From the NCBI GenBank assembly GCA_963777775.1, contig CAVZRL010000004.1, forward strand, positions 34,195 to 98,194: 64,000 nucleotides of DNA, in the 5' to 3' direction. Under the pieces are notes generated by a model. The model was not told the DNA's origin and did no database searches. It was given only the letters and a program-made list of their open reading frames with translations. The stretch comes from WHSW01 sp963777775 (GTDB taxonomy: Bacteria > Actinomycetota > Thermoleophilia > Solirubrobacterales > 70-9). A program made the position numbers and the translations under genes. Shown piece by piece: positions 1 through 8,097 of this stretch; position 1 is the stretch's first letter; each line of letters begins with the position of its first letter.

Positions 1-1349
1 GGCTGATCGCCGAGGGCTATCCGCTCGGCCCGCACGCGATCGTGGTCGCGGTCGCGGCGCTCGGGCCGAGCATGGTGGAGGCGTTCAACGGGCTGATGCT
101 GGCGGTCGCGGTTGCTGCCTGCCTGGCGCCGCTGGCGCTGCTCGACGGGCTCTCGAACTGGCGCCGGGCGGGTGCCGCGCTCTGCATCGGCCTCGCCTAC
201 CTGGTCGCAGCCTCCTTCGTCCAGGGCTCCTTCAAGGAGACCCTGCAGGCGCTGTTCGTGCTCGGGTTCGCGATCGCACTTATGCGCCCCGCACAAGCCC
301 CGCCGACCGGCGAGGGCGAGGCGCCGGCCACGCTCGCAGCCGTGCCGCTCGTGGTGCTCGCGATCGGCAGCGCCTACGCCTACAGCTTTCCCGGGCTCGC
401 CTGGCTCGCGGGCGCGCTCGCGGTCTGGGCTGCGATCGAGCTCGCGCGCGCGACGCGCCGCGGTGCCCTCGGGCCAACGCTGCGAGCCGCGCGGCCGGCG
501 CTCCGGGGCGCCTCCGTCGCAGTCGCGATCCTGCTGCTCGCGATCGCCCCCGAGCTCGGCCGGATGGCCGAGTTCGCGAGCTTCGAGACCTTCGATCCGA
601 CCGGGGCCGGGCTGGGCAACCTGTTCGACCGGCTCTCGCCGCTCGAGGCGCTCGGGATCTGGCCCTCGGGGGACTTCCGGGTCGAGCCCGGCGGCGGGTT
701 CGCGCCCGGGTTCCTGTTCTACCTAGGGGCCGGGTTCGGGCTCGCGGCGCTGTGCTTCGGGATCGGCTGGTGGCTGCGCCGCGGCGAGCGCGCGGTACCG
801 GCGGCACTGACCGCCGCGGCGCTGCTCTGGCTCTACGCGCTGCTCGCGGGCACCCCCTATCAGGAGGCAAAGGCGCTGGTCCTCGCGGCGCCCCTGGTCG
901 CGCTGGTCTCGGCCCGGGCGCTGGCCGCCGCCGCGCCGGCGGCGCTGCTCGCCGCGTTCCTGCTCGCCGCCGGCGGCTCGAGCGTTCTCGCCCTTGCCAA
1001 CGGGCCGGTCGGACCCCGCGGCTACTCGCCCGAGCTCGCCGAGCTCGCGCCCGAGCTCGGCCCCGGTTCGACCTTCGTCTTCGCCCCACCGGAGCTGCTC
1101 GACGACCAGCACGGCCTCGACTACCTGCTCTGGGAGCTGCGCGGGAACCGGATCTGCGTCGAGCGGCTCGATCACGGCAATCTCGGGCCGGCGGCCCAAG
1201 GATCGTCGCTGCTTGTGACGATCGACGAGGCTGGAGCGGTGGTCCCGGAGGGCACCTACGCAAACCGGGGCGCCGAGGGCCCCGGACCCTGCCCGCTGAT
1301 TCGCGACGCGGCGCGAGCCGATCCCTCTGCCGCCGATGCTGGGTCGTAG
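1..1349 (+). CDS. Polytopic membrane protein, 5' end outside window (GT-C-like, tentative)
   Basis: The reading frame is already open at the left edge (in phase from base 3), so the true start lies upstream and only the C-terminal ~449 residues are seen. The visible part is a series of Ala/Leu/Val-rich hydrophobic segments separated by short charged loops, ending in a soluble domain of about 100 residues after the last hydrophobic stretch. That layout (many membrane spans, then an extracytoplasmic C-terminal domain) is seen in GT-C glycosyltransferases and polysaccharide polymerases, but I see no diagnostic motif. It ends 12 bases before the NAD-synthase-like gene, whose candidate -10 element overlaps this stop codon. 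A role in surface glycan synthesis is an inference from the fold and neighbours. Confidence 0.6.
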   Translation, partial: LIAEGYPLGPHAIVVAVAALGPSMVEAFNGLMLAVAVAACLAPLALLDGLSNWRRAGAALCIGLAYLVAASFVQGSFKETLQALFVLGFAIALMRPAQAPPTGEGEAPATLAAVPLVVLAIGSAYAYSFPGLAWLAGALAVWAAIELARATRRGALGPTLRAARPALRGASVAVAILLLAIAPELGRMAEFASFETFDPTGAGLGNLFDRLSPLEALGIWPSGDFRVEPGGGFAPGFLFYLGAGFGLAALCFGIGWWLRRGERAVPAALTAAALLWLYALLAGTPYQEAKALVLAAPLVALVSARALAAAAPAALLAAFLLAAGGSSVLALANGPVGPRGYSPELAELAPELGPGSTFVFAPPELLDDQHGLDYLLWELRGNRICVERLDHGNLGPAAQGSSLLVTIDEAGAVVPEGTYANRGAEGPGPCPLIRDAARADPSAADAGS

Positions 1350-1352
1350 TAT
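1347..1352 (+). promoter_or_regulatory. Candidate -10 element of leaderless nadE-like mRNA
   Basis: TAGTAT lies 9 nt before the GTG at 1362 and overlaps the stop codon of the upstream gene. There is no Shine-Dalgarno sequence in the gap, which fits a leaderless transcript and supports 1362 as the start. Confidence 0.45.
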
Positions 1353-1361
1353 CTCGGCGGC

Positions 1362-2369
1362 GTGAGCGGATCGCCGTTTAGGCCGTCCGTCGCGCTGCCG
1401 ATAGTGGACGTCAGAAGCATGATCGAACTCCCAGAAGACACAGCGGCATTCATCGACAATCTCGCGGGCAAGCTCGCCGAGGCGGTCCGCGAGCTCGGCC
1501 GCCGCGGCGCTGTCGTCGCGGTTTCGGGGGGCGTCGACTCGGGCGTCGTCGCGGCGCTCAGCGTCCGCGCGCTCGGCCCCGAGCGGGTGATGTGCCTGCG
1601 GCTTCCCGAGCGTGACGTCGGCGACAGCTCCTCCGACCTCGGGCTGGAGCTGGCCGAGAAGCTCGGCTGCGCGACCGTCGAAGAGCCGATCACCGGGGCG
1701 CTTGAGGCGCTCGGGTGCTACAGCAAGCGCGACGACGCTATCCGCAAGGTCTTCCCCGACTACGAGCCGAGCTGGCGCCACAAGCTCGTCCGCTCGCCGG
1801 CCTCGGGGGGGATGATCGTCTTCTCGCTCGTGGTCGAGCGTCCCGACGGGACCACCGATCAACGCCGGATGCCGGGCGAGCCCTATCGCGAGCTGCTCGC
1901 CGCGACCAACATGAAGCAGCGGGTGCGCAAGCTGCTCGAGTACAGCTGGGCGGACCGCCTGCACTACGCGGTGATGGGGACCCCGAACCTGCTCGAGTAC
2001 GACCAGGGCTTCTTCGTCAAGGGCGGCGACGGGCTCGCCGACGTGAAGCCGATCGCCGGCCTGTACAAGAGCCAGGTCTACGCCCTGGCGCGGGAGCTCG
2101 GGCTGCCCGAGGGGATCGCCAACCGCTCGCCGACGACCGAGACCTTCAGCCTCCCGCAGACCCAGGAGGAGTTCTACTTCGGCCATCCCTACGAGCGCAT
2201 GGACCTGCTCGTCCAGGGCCACGACGAGAAGGTCCCGGCGGCTGATCTCGCGCCGCGGGTGGACCTGACCCCGGACGAGGTCGAGGCCGCCTACGGCGAG
2301 ATCGAGCGCAGGCGGGTCGCGACCGAGTACCTTCACGCGCCGGCGGTCCTGCTCGACGGCTCGGACTGA
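1362..2369 (+). CDS. NAD(+) synthase family protein (NadE-like, synthetase domain only)
   Basis: This is a 335-residue ATP-pyrophosphatase-fold protein. The PP-loop SGGVDS is at residues 55-60, and further on are NMKQR, a GTPN segment, FFVKGGDG and an ADVKPIAGLYKSQV segment that matches the NadE signature around the deamido-NAD site. NadE adenylates nicotinate adenine dinucleotide and amidates it with ammonia. There is no N-terminal nitrilase (glutaminase) domain, so ammonia would have to be free or supplied by a partner. The gene sits one base upstream of a glutamine-dependent asparagine synthase and heads an operon with an ACP and an AMP ligase. That context suggests either the housekeeping NadE or a paralogue working on another carboxylate. 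The start is GTG 1362; ATG 1419 is the alternative. Confidence 0.8.
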   Translation: MSGSPFRPSVALPIVDVRSMIELPEDTAAFIDNLAGKLAEAVRELGRRGAVVAVSGGVDSGVVAALSVRALGPERVMCLRLPERDVGDSSSDLGLELAEKLGCATVEEPITGALEALGCYSKRDDAIRKVFPDYEPSWRHKLVRSPASGGMIVFSLVVERPDGTTDQRRMPGEPYRELLAATNMKQRVRKLLEYSWADRLHYAVMGTPNLLEYDQGFFVKGGDGLADVKPIAGLYKSQVYALARELGLPEGIANRSPTTETFSLPQTQEEFYFGHPYERMDLLVQGHDEKVPAADLAPRVDLTPDEVEAAYGEIERRRVATEYLHAPAVLLDGSD

Positions 2370-2370
2370 G

Positions 2371-4356
2371 ATGTGCGGGGTAGGCGGAATCGTTCGGCCC
2401 GAGCCGAGCTCGCCGGTCGACGAGCAGGCGCTGCTGCGGATCGCCCGCGCGATCCGCCACCGCGGGCCGGACGGGTTCGGGCTGCTGCTCGACCACGGCG
2501 CCGGCCTGGTCTCGACCCGGCTCGCGATCATCGACCTCCCCGACGGCTGGCAGCCGTTCGAGGCCGGCCACCAGGGCGCCGCCCTGGTCTACAACGGCGA
2601 GGTCTACAACTTCATCGAGCTGCGCGCCGAGCTCGAGGCGGCGGGGGAGACGTTCGAGACCCGAAGCGACACCGAGGTGGTCCTGCGGCTGCTCGAGCGC
2701 GACGGCCTCGACGGCCTGGCGCGCCTGAACGGGCAGTTCGCGCTTGCCTGGTGGCATCCCGAGGCGCGTCGGCTGACCCTGGTCCGCGACCGCTTCGGCG
2801 TCCGGCCTCTGCACTACTCGCTGCGCGACGACGGCACCCTCGTCTTCGGCTCGGAGGCCAAGGCCCTGTTCGCCTCCGGCGAGCTCGCCGCCGAGCCCGA
2901 CCTGGCGGGGATCGACGACGTGTTCACGCTCTGGGGCCCGCGGGCGCCGCAGACCGCGTTCGCGGGGGTGCGCCAGGTGCCGCCGGGCGGCCTGGTCGTC
3001 TGGGAACGCGGCGAGATCGTCGCCGAACGGCGCTGGTGGGTCCCCGAGTACGGTGACGACGAGCCTCCCGAGGGCGACCTCGACGAGCTGCTGCGCGACA
3101 GCGTGCGGCTGCGGCTGCGCGCCGACGTCCCCGTCGGCACCTACCTCTCGGGTGGGCTCGACTCGAGCCTGATCACCGCCCTCGCCCAGGCCGAGACCGA
3201 GGGCGAGCTGCGCACCTTCTCGGTCGCCTTCCGCGATCCTCGCTACGACGAGAGCGCCTTCCAGCAGGAGGTCGCCGAGGCGATCGGGACCCGCCACCAC
3301 GTCGTCCGGGTGGGCACCGGCGAGATCACCGGCGCCTTCGAGGAGGTCGTGCGCCACGCCGAGGTTCCGCTCGTGCGCACGGCGCCGGTCCCGCTCTACC
3401 TGCTCGCCCGGCAGGTGCGGGAGGCGGGGATCACCGTGATCGCGACCGGCGAGGGCGCCGACGAGCTGTTCTGGGGCTATGACCTGTTCAAGGAGGTGGC
3501 GCTGCGCGAGCTCAACGCCACCGAGCCCGAGCGCGCGGAGGAGCTGCTCGATCAGCTCTACTCCTACCTCGGCCCGGCGGCGGCACGGCGCGGGCCGGCG
3601 TGGCGGCGCTTCCTGCTCGAGACCGGCGCCGACGACGAGCTGCTTGGCTCGCACCTGACCCGGGTTGCCGCGACCGCAGGCGTCAAGGCGCTCTATCGGC
3701 CCGAGGTCGCCGAGCAGATCGGCGCCGATGCCTCGCTCGAGCGTCTGCGCGGACAGGTCCCCGCCGATGCGACGGGCTGGAGCAGGCTCGAGCGCGCGGC
3801 CTGGCTCGAGGTGACGACCCTGCTCGAGCCCTATCTGCTCGCCGCACAGGGCGACCGGGTTGCGATGGCCCACGGTGTCGAGGGCCGCTATCCGTTCCTC
3901 GACCACCGCGTCTTCGCCTACGCCGTCCGGCTCCCCGCCGAGGCCAAGCTCGACGGCCTGCGCGAGAAGGCCGCTCTGCGCGAGCTCGCGGAGCGGGTCC
4001 TGCCGGCGACGATCGCGGGCCGCGGCAAGCAGCCCTACCGCGCTCCGGAGGTCGAGCCGTTCTTCGCCGATGACGCTCCGGCCTGGGTCGAGGAGGCGCT
4101 CAGCCCGGCGGCCCTCGCCGAGGTCGGGATCTGGGACCCGCCGCGGGTCGAGGGACTGGTGCGCCGCTGTCGCGCCGGCCGGGCGACCGGGATGCGCGAG
4201 GGGATGGCGCTGATCGGGGTTCTCTCGACCCAGCTCTGGCACCGTGCGTTCATCGGCGTTCCGCTCGCCGACTACGGTGCCGAGACGACCGAGCCACGGG
4301 TGAGAATCGACCGCACCGACCGGCCCGTCCGACCACTAGCGAAGGAGGTCTCATGA
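2371..4356 (+). CDS. asnB: Asparagine synthase, glutamine-hydrolysing (AsnB family)
   Basis: This 661-residue class II amidotransferase starts MCGVGGI, with Cys2 as the N-terminal nucleophile of the glutaminase domain. The second half is the synthetase domain with the PP-loop LSGGLDSS at about residues 258-266 and a later GEGADELFWGY segment. AsnB adenylates a carboxylate (aspartate in the classic enzyme) and transfers ammonia released from glutamine. Its start is one base after the stop of the NAD-synthase-like gene, and its last four bases overlap the start of the ACP gene, so the three are translationally coupled. In secondary-metabolite and surface-glycan clusters, AsnB homologues amidate carrier-bound or sugar acids. 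With an ACP and a ligase directly downstream, such a specialised substrate is plausible here; this is inference. Confidence 0.88.
   Translation: MCGVGGIVRPEPSSPVDEQALLRIARAIRHRGPDGFGLLLDHGAGLVSTRLAIIDLPDGWQPFEAGHQGAALVYNGEVYNFIELRAELEAAGETFETRSDTEVVLRLLERDGLDGLARLNGQFALAWWHPEARRLTLVRDRFGVRPLHYSLRDDGTLVFGSEAKALFASGELAAEPDLAGIDDVFTLWGPRAPQTAFAGVRQVPPGGLVVWERGEIVAERRWWVPEYGDDEPPEGDLDELLRDSVRLRLRADVPVGTYLSGGLDSSLITALAQAETEGELRTFSVAFRDPRYDESAFQQEVAEAIGTRHHVVRVGTGEITGAFEEVVRHAEVPLVRTAPVPLYLLARQVREAGITVIATGEGADELFWGYDLFKEVALRELNATEPERAEELLDQLYSYLGPAAARRGPAWRRFLLETGADDELLGSHLTRVAATAGVKALYRPEVAEQIGADASLERLRGQVPADATGWSRLERAAWLEVTTLLEPYLLAAQGDRVAMAHGVEGRYPFLDHRVFAYAVRLPAEAKLDGLREKAALRELAERVLPATIAGRGKQPYRAPEVEPFFADDAPAWVEEALSPAALAEVGIWDPPRVEGLVRRCRAGRATGMREGMALIGVLSTQLWHRAFIGVPLADYGAETTEPRVRIDRTDRPVRPLAKEVS
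4342..4349 (+). promoter_or_regulatory. Strong Shine-Dalgarno sequence of the ACP gene
   Basis: GAAGGAGG followed by TCTC precedes ATG 4353. It is among the best ribosome-binding sites in the window and lies inside the end of asnB. It would raise ACP translation above that of its operon partners, as expected for a carrier protein needed in excess. Confidence 0.7.
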
Positions 4357-4613
4357 CCGCAGGCGATGACGGCGTGCGCAAGGAGATGCGCACCTTCATC
4401 GAGGACAACTTCCTCTACATGCACCCCGGCACCGAGCTCGCCGACGGCGACGACCTGCTCAAGCTCGGGATCATCGACTCCCTCGGCTTCGTCGAGCTGG
4501 TCGAGGAGGTGCAGAGCCGCTACGGAATCGCGGTCGACGACGTCGAGATCACCGAGGAGAACTTCGGCTCGATCGACGCGATCACCGGTTTCGTGGCCGC
4601 CAAGCAAGGCTAG
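4353..4613 (+). CDS. Acyl carrier protein
   Basis: This 86-residue acidic protein has the phosphopantetheine attachment site GIIDSLGFVEL, with Ser43 as the modified residue (DSL core). Size, acidity and the four-helix pattern are typical of free-standing carrier proteins. It sits between asnB (4-base overlap) and an AMP-forming ligase that starts 3 bases after its stop. The simplest model is that the ligase activates an acid and loads it on this carrier for further chemistry, for example amidation or transfer. It is not next to fatty-acid synthesis genes, so it is probably a dedicated carrier rather than the housekeeping AcpP. Confidence 0.88.
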   Translation: MTAGDDGVRKEMRTFIEDNFLYMHPGTELADGDDLLKLGIIDSLGFVELVEEVQSRYGIAVDDVEITEENFGSIDAITGFVAAKQG

Positions 4614-4615
4614 CC

Positions 4616-6112
4616 ATGCGCGGCCGGACGATCGGCGAGGACCTCAGGGTCTCGGCCGCCGCCGAGCCGGACAAGCCCGCGGTGATCGCGCCCGAGGGCG
4701 AGCTCTCCTACGGCGAGCTCGACCGGGCCGCCGACCGCCTCGCCGTCGGCCTCGCCCACAACGGGGTCCGGCGCGGCGACCGGGTCGCGACCCTGCTCCC
4801 GAACTCGCTCGAGGCCGCGATCGCGATCTACGGGATCTTCCGCGCCGGGGCCGCGATCTCGCCGCTGAACCCGACGGTCAAGGCTCGAAAGCTCGCCTAC
4901 GTCCTCGACGACTCCGGCGCCCGGGCAGTGATCTGCGACGAGGAGCGGGCCGGGACGGCGCGCGAAGCGGCCGAGCAAGCCGCCGATCGCGTGCATGTGT
5001 TCAGCGGCGTCGAGTCGGTTCCGACCGGCGAGGCGGGCCTGCACAAGCCGCTCTCGGTCGACCTCGCCGGGGTCGTCTACACCTCGGGCTCGACCGGAGA
5101 GCCAAAGGGGGTGGCGGTCACCCACCAGACGATGACCTTCGTCGCCGACTCGATCATCGAGTACCTCGAGATGGACGAGTCCGAGCGGGTGCTCTGCGTG
5201 CTGCCGCTCTCGTTCGGCTACGGGCTCTACCAGCTGCTGACCTGTGTGCGCAGCGGCGGCACCCTCGTGCTCGAGCCCGGTTTCGCTTTCGCCGGCCGGG
5301 TCGTCTCGCTGCTCGGCGAGCAGCGGGTCACGGCGCTTCCCGGGGTGCCGACGGTGTTCGGGGTGCTGCTCTCGCTGCGCGGGCTCGGCGAGCGCGAGTT
5401 CCCGGAGCTGCGCACGCTGACCAACGCCGGCGCCCCGATGGCCGAGCCGATGATCCAGTCGCTGCGCTCTACCTTTCCCAACGCCCGCTTCTACTCGATG
5501 TACGGCCAGACCGAGGCGCAGCGGATCTGCTACCTGCCGCCCGACCAGCTCGAGCAGCGCCCGACCTCGGTCGGGATCCCGATCCCGGGGACCGAGGCCT
5601 GGATCGAGGATGCGGACGGCAACGTCCCCGTCCCCGGCGCGGTCGGCGAGCTGATGGTCCGCGGGACGCACGTGATGCTCGAGTACTGGAACAAGCCACA
5701 GGCGACGGCCGAGAAGCTGCGTGCGGGCCGCTGGCCGTGGGAGCGGGTGCTCGCGACCGGCGACCTCTTCCGCCGCGACGAGGAGGGCTATCTCTACTTC
5801 GTCAGCCGTCGCGACGACATCATCAAGTCACGCGGCGAGAAGGTGGTGCCGAAGGAGATCGAGGACCTGCTCCATACCGTGTCCGGGGTGCGCGAGGCAG
5901 CGGTGGTCGGGATTCCCGACAAGCTGCTCGGCGAGGCGGTGATCGCGCACGTCGCGCCGCACACCGACGCCGAGCTCGATCCCGGCGAGCTGCGCCGGCT
6001 GTGCGCCGAGCGGCTCGAGGACTACATGGTCCCGAAGCGGGTCGTCGTTCACGACGAGCTGCCGCGGACGGGCAACGGCAAGCTCGACCGCGCGACCCTG
6101 CGCGAGCACTGA
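4616..6112 (+). CDS. AMP-forming acyl/aminoacyl ligase (ANL superfamily)
   Basis: This 498-residue adenylate-forming enzyme has the P-loop-like A3 motif YTSGSTGEPKG at residues 155-165, the YGQTE motif (A5), ATGDLFRRDEEGYLYF (A7 region), RRDDIIKSRGEK (A8 hinge) and a C-terminal GNGKLDR with the catalytic lysine near residue 491. It activates a carboxylic acid as acyl-AMP and passes it to CoA or a carrier thiol. The gene follows the ACP gene by two bases, so the ACP is the likely acceptor. Ligase/ACP/amidotransferase sets of this kind occur in exosortase-linked and secondary-metabolite loci. The substrate cannot be read from the sequence. Confidence 0.85.
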   Translation: MRGRTIGEDLRVSAAAEPDKPAVIAPEGELSYGELDRAADRLAVGLAHNGVRRGDRVATLLPNSLEAAIAIYGIFRAGAAISPLNPTVKARKLAYVLDDSGARAVICDEERAGTAREAAEQAADRVHVFSGVESVPTGEAGLHKPLSVDLAGVVYTSGSTGEPKGVAVTHQTMTFVADSIIEYLEMDESERVLCVLPLSFGYGLYQLLTCVRSGGTLVLEPGFAFAGRVVSLLGEQRVTALPGVPTVFGVLLSLRGLGEREFPELRTLTNAGAPMAEPMIQSLRSTFPNARFYSMYGQTEAQRICYLPPDQLEQRPTSVGIPIPGTEAWIEDADGNVPVPGAVGELMVRGTHVMLEYWNKPQATAEKLRAGRWPWERVLATGDLFRRDEEGYLYFVSRRDDIIKSRGEKVVPKEIEDLLHTVSGVREAAVVGIPDKLLGEAVIAHVAPHTDAELDPGELRRLCAERLEDYMVPKRVVVHDELPRTGNGKLDRATLREH

Positions 6113-6144
6113 GCCCCACGTTCGTGCGCCTGGGCGGCGCTGCG

Positions 6145-6150
6145 TAGCAT
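6145..6150 (+). promoter_or_regulatory. Candidate -10 element of leaderless thrS mRNA
   Basis: TAGCAT ends 9 nt before ATG 6160, with only GC-rich bases between and no Shine-Dalgarno sequence. No T-box leader is visible in the 47-base gap after the ligase gene. Confidence 0.45.
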
Positions 6151-6159
6151 GCGGGCGCG

Positions 6160-8097
6160 ATGGCGACGCTGACCGTGACCCTCCCCGACGGCTCGCCGCT
6201 CGAGCTCGCGGTGGGCGCCACCGGTGCCGACGCGGCAGCGGCGATCGGTCCCAGGCTCGCCCGTGATGCGCTCGGGGTCAGGGTCGACGGGGAGCTGCGC
6301 GACCTCTCGGCCGAGTTGCCCGGCGGTGCCGAGATCGCGATCGTGACCGCGCGCAGCGAGGGGCACGAGGCCGAGGACGCGCTGTGGCTGATCCGCCACG
6401 ACGCCGCCCACGTGATGGCGACGGCGGTAGTCGAGCTGTGGCCGGGGACGCGGGTCTCGATCGGCCCACCGATCGAAAGCGGCTTCTACTACGACTTCGA
6501 GTTCCCCAACGGCGAGCGCCCGAGCGAGGCCGACCTGGAGCGGATCGAGCGGGTGATGCGCCGCCACATCGAGGCCGATGAGCCGTTCGAGCGCAGCGAG
6601 CTCGCGGCCGCGGACGCGATCGAGCGCTTCCGCGAGGAGGACCAGCCCTACAAGGTCGAGCTGATCGAGGACCTGGTCGCCGAGCAGGGGGTCGAGACGG
6701 TGTCGCTGTATCGCAACGGCCCCTTCACCGACCTCTGCCGCGGTCCGCATGCCCCCTCGACCGGGCGGGTGGGAGCCTTCAAGCTCACCTCGCTGGCGGG
6801 CGCTTACTGGCGCGGCGACGAGAGCCGCCAGATGCTGACCCGGATCTACGGCACCGCCTTTCACTCCCCCGCCGACCTCGAGCACCACCTCGAGCAGCTC
6901 GAGCGCGCCCGCGAGAGCGATCATCGGCGCCTCGGGCCGGCGCTGGACCTGTTCGAGTTCCGGCCCGAGGCGCCGGGAATGCCCTTTTGGCTCCCGCAGG
7001 GAACGGTGCTGCTGCGGCTGATCGAGGACGAGGTCCGCGAGCAGCTCGCGAAGCGCGGCTACAGCGAGATCAGGACCCCGCGGGTGCTCGACGAGGAGCT
7101 CTGGCACCGCTCTGGGCACTGGGACAACTACCGCGAGAACATGTACTTCGTCGAGCCCGCCGAGCATGAGCCCGAGCAACGGCGGTTCGCGCTCAAGCCG
7201 ATGAACTGCCCGGGCGCCTGCCTGGTCTTCGCCTCGCAGCGGCGCTCCTACCGCGACCTGCCGATGCGCCTGGCCGAGTTCGGCGACGTCGCTCGCTACG
7301 AGCGCGAGGGCGTCCTGCACGGCCTGCTGCGGGTGCGCGCGTTCACCCAGGACGACGGCCACGTCTTCTGCACGCTCGAGCAGGTTCCGAACGAAGTCGA
7401 CTCGATCTGCGAGGCGGTCGACGAGCTGCACGAGCGGTTCGGCTTTGACGACTTCCGAGTCGAGCTCTCCACCCGGCCCGAGAAGTCGGTCGGGACAGAT
7501 GATCAGTGGGCACGGGCCGAGGCGGGTCTGCGCGAGGCGCTGGAGCGCCAGGGACGCGAGTACGAGGTGAGCCCGGGGGAGGGGACGTTCTACGGGCCGA
7601 AGATCGACTTCCACGTCACCGACGCGCTCGGGCGCTCCTGGCAGTGCGGGACCTGCCAGCTCGACTTCCAGATGCCCGAGCGATTCGACCTTCGCTATCA
7701 GGGCGAGGACAACGCCGAGCACCCCCCGGTGATGATCCACCGCGCGCTGCTGGGCTCGATGGAGCGTTTCGCGGGGATCCTGATCGAGCACCACGGCGGC
7801 CGCTTCCCGACCTGGCTGGCGCCGGTGCAGGCCGTGGTCCTGCCGGTCTCGGATCCGCATCTCGACTACGCGCGCGGGCTCGCCGACCGGCTCGGCGAGG
7901 CGGGGGTGCGCGTGCGCATCGATGAGCGCTCGGAGTCGGTCGGCCGCAAGATCCGCGATGCGGAGTTGGCGAAGACCCCGTTCATGCTCGTCGTCGGCGA
8001 GCGCGAGGAGGCCGACGGCACCGCGTCGCTGCGTTCGCACGCAGACGGCGACCTGGGCCCGGTAGCCGCGGACGAGCTGGCGGGGCGGATCAAGTAG
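6160..8097 (+). CDS. thrS: Threonyl-tRNA synthetase
   Basis: This 645-residue class II synthetase is full length. The order is an N-terminal TGS domain (about residues 1-60), the SAD editing domain with the HDAAHVMA zinc/editing motif, the catalytic core with MNCPG, a GTFYGPKID segment and the motif 3 region HRALLGSMERF, and a C-terminal anticodon-binding domain starting around PTWLAPVQ. It charges tRNA-Thr. The last 8 bases overlap the 3' end of the convergent flippase gene. The start is supported by the leaderless -10 element at 6145-6150. Confidence 0.97.
   Translation: MATLTVTLPDGSPLELAVGATGADAAAAIGPRLARDALGVRVDGELRDLSAELPGGAEIAIVTARSEGHEAEDALWLIRHDAAHVMATAVVELWPGTRVSIGPPIESGFYYDFEFPNGERPSEADLERIERVMRRHIEADEPFERSELAAADAIERFREEDQPYKVELIEDLVAEQGVETVSLYRNGPFTDLCRGPHAPSTGRVGAFKLTSLAGAYWRGDESRQMLTRIYGTAFHSPADLEHHLEQLERARESDHRRLGPALDLFEFRPEAPGMPFWLPQGTVLLRLIEDEVREQLAKRGYSEIRTPRVLDEELWHRSGHWDNYRENMYFVEPAEHEPEQRRFALKPMNCPGACLVFASQRRSYRDLPMRLAEFGDVARYEREGVLHGLLRVRAFTQDDGHVFCTLEQVPNEVDSICEAVDELHERFGFDDFRVELSTRPEKSVGTDDQWARAEAGLREALERQGREYEVSPGEGTFYGPKIDFHVTDALGRSWQCGTCQLDFQMPERFDLRYQGEDNAEHPPVMIHRALLGSMERFAGILIEHHGGRFPTWLAPVQAVVLPVSDPHLDYARGLADRLGEAGVRVRIDERSESVGRKIRDAELAKTPFMLVVGEREEADGTASLRSHADGDLGPVAADELAGRIK

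Noticed and set aside
2146..4242. Long open frames on the strand opposite known genes (for example here and at 48192-51527, 41128-43566 upstream part)
   Set aside because: High-GC coding sequence produces open antisense frames. They have composition (Arg/Asp/Leu/Gly-rich, repetitive) typical of shadows and the opposite strand encodes recognised enzymes.
6113..6159. T-box leader before thrS
   Set aside because: The gap is only 47 bases and contains no T-box sequence; a -10 element directly precedes the start.
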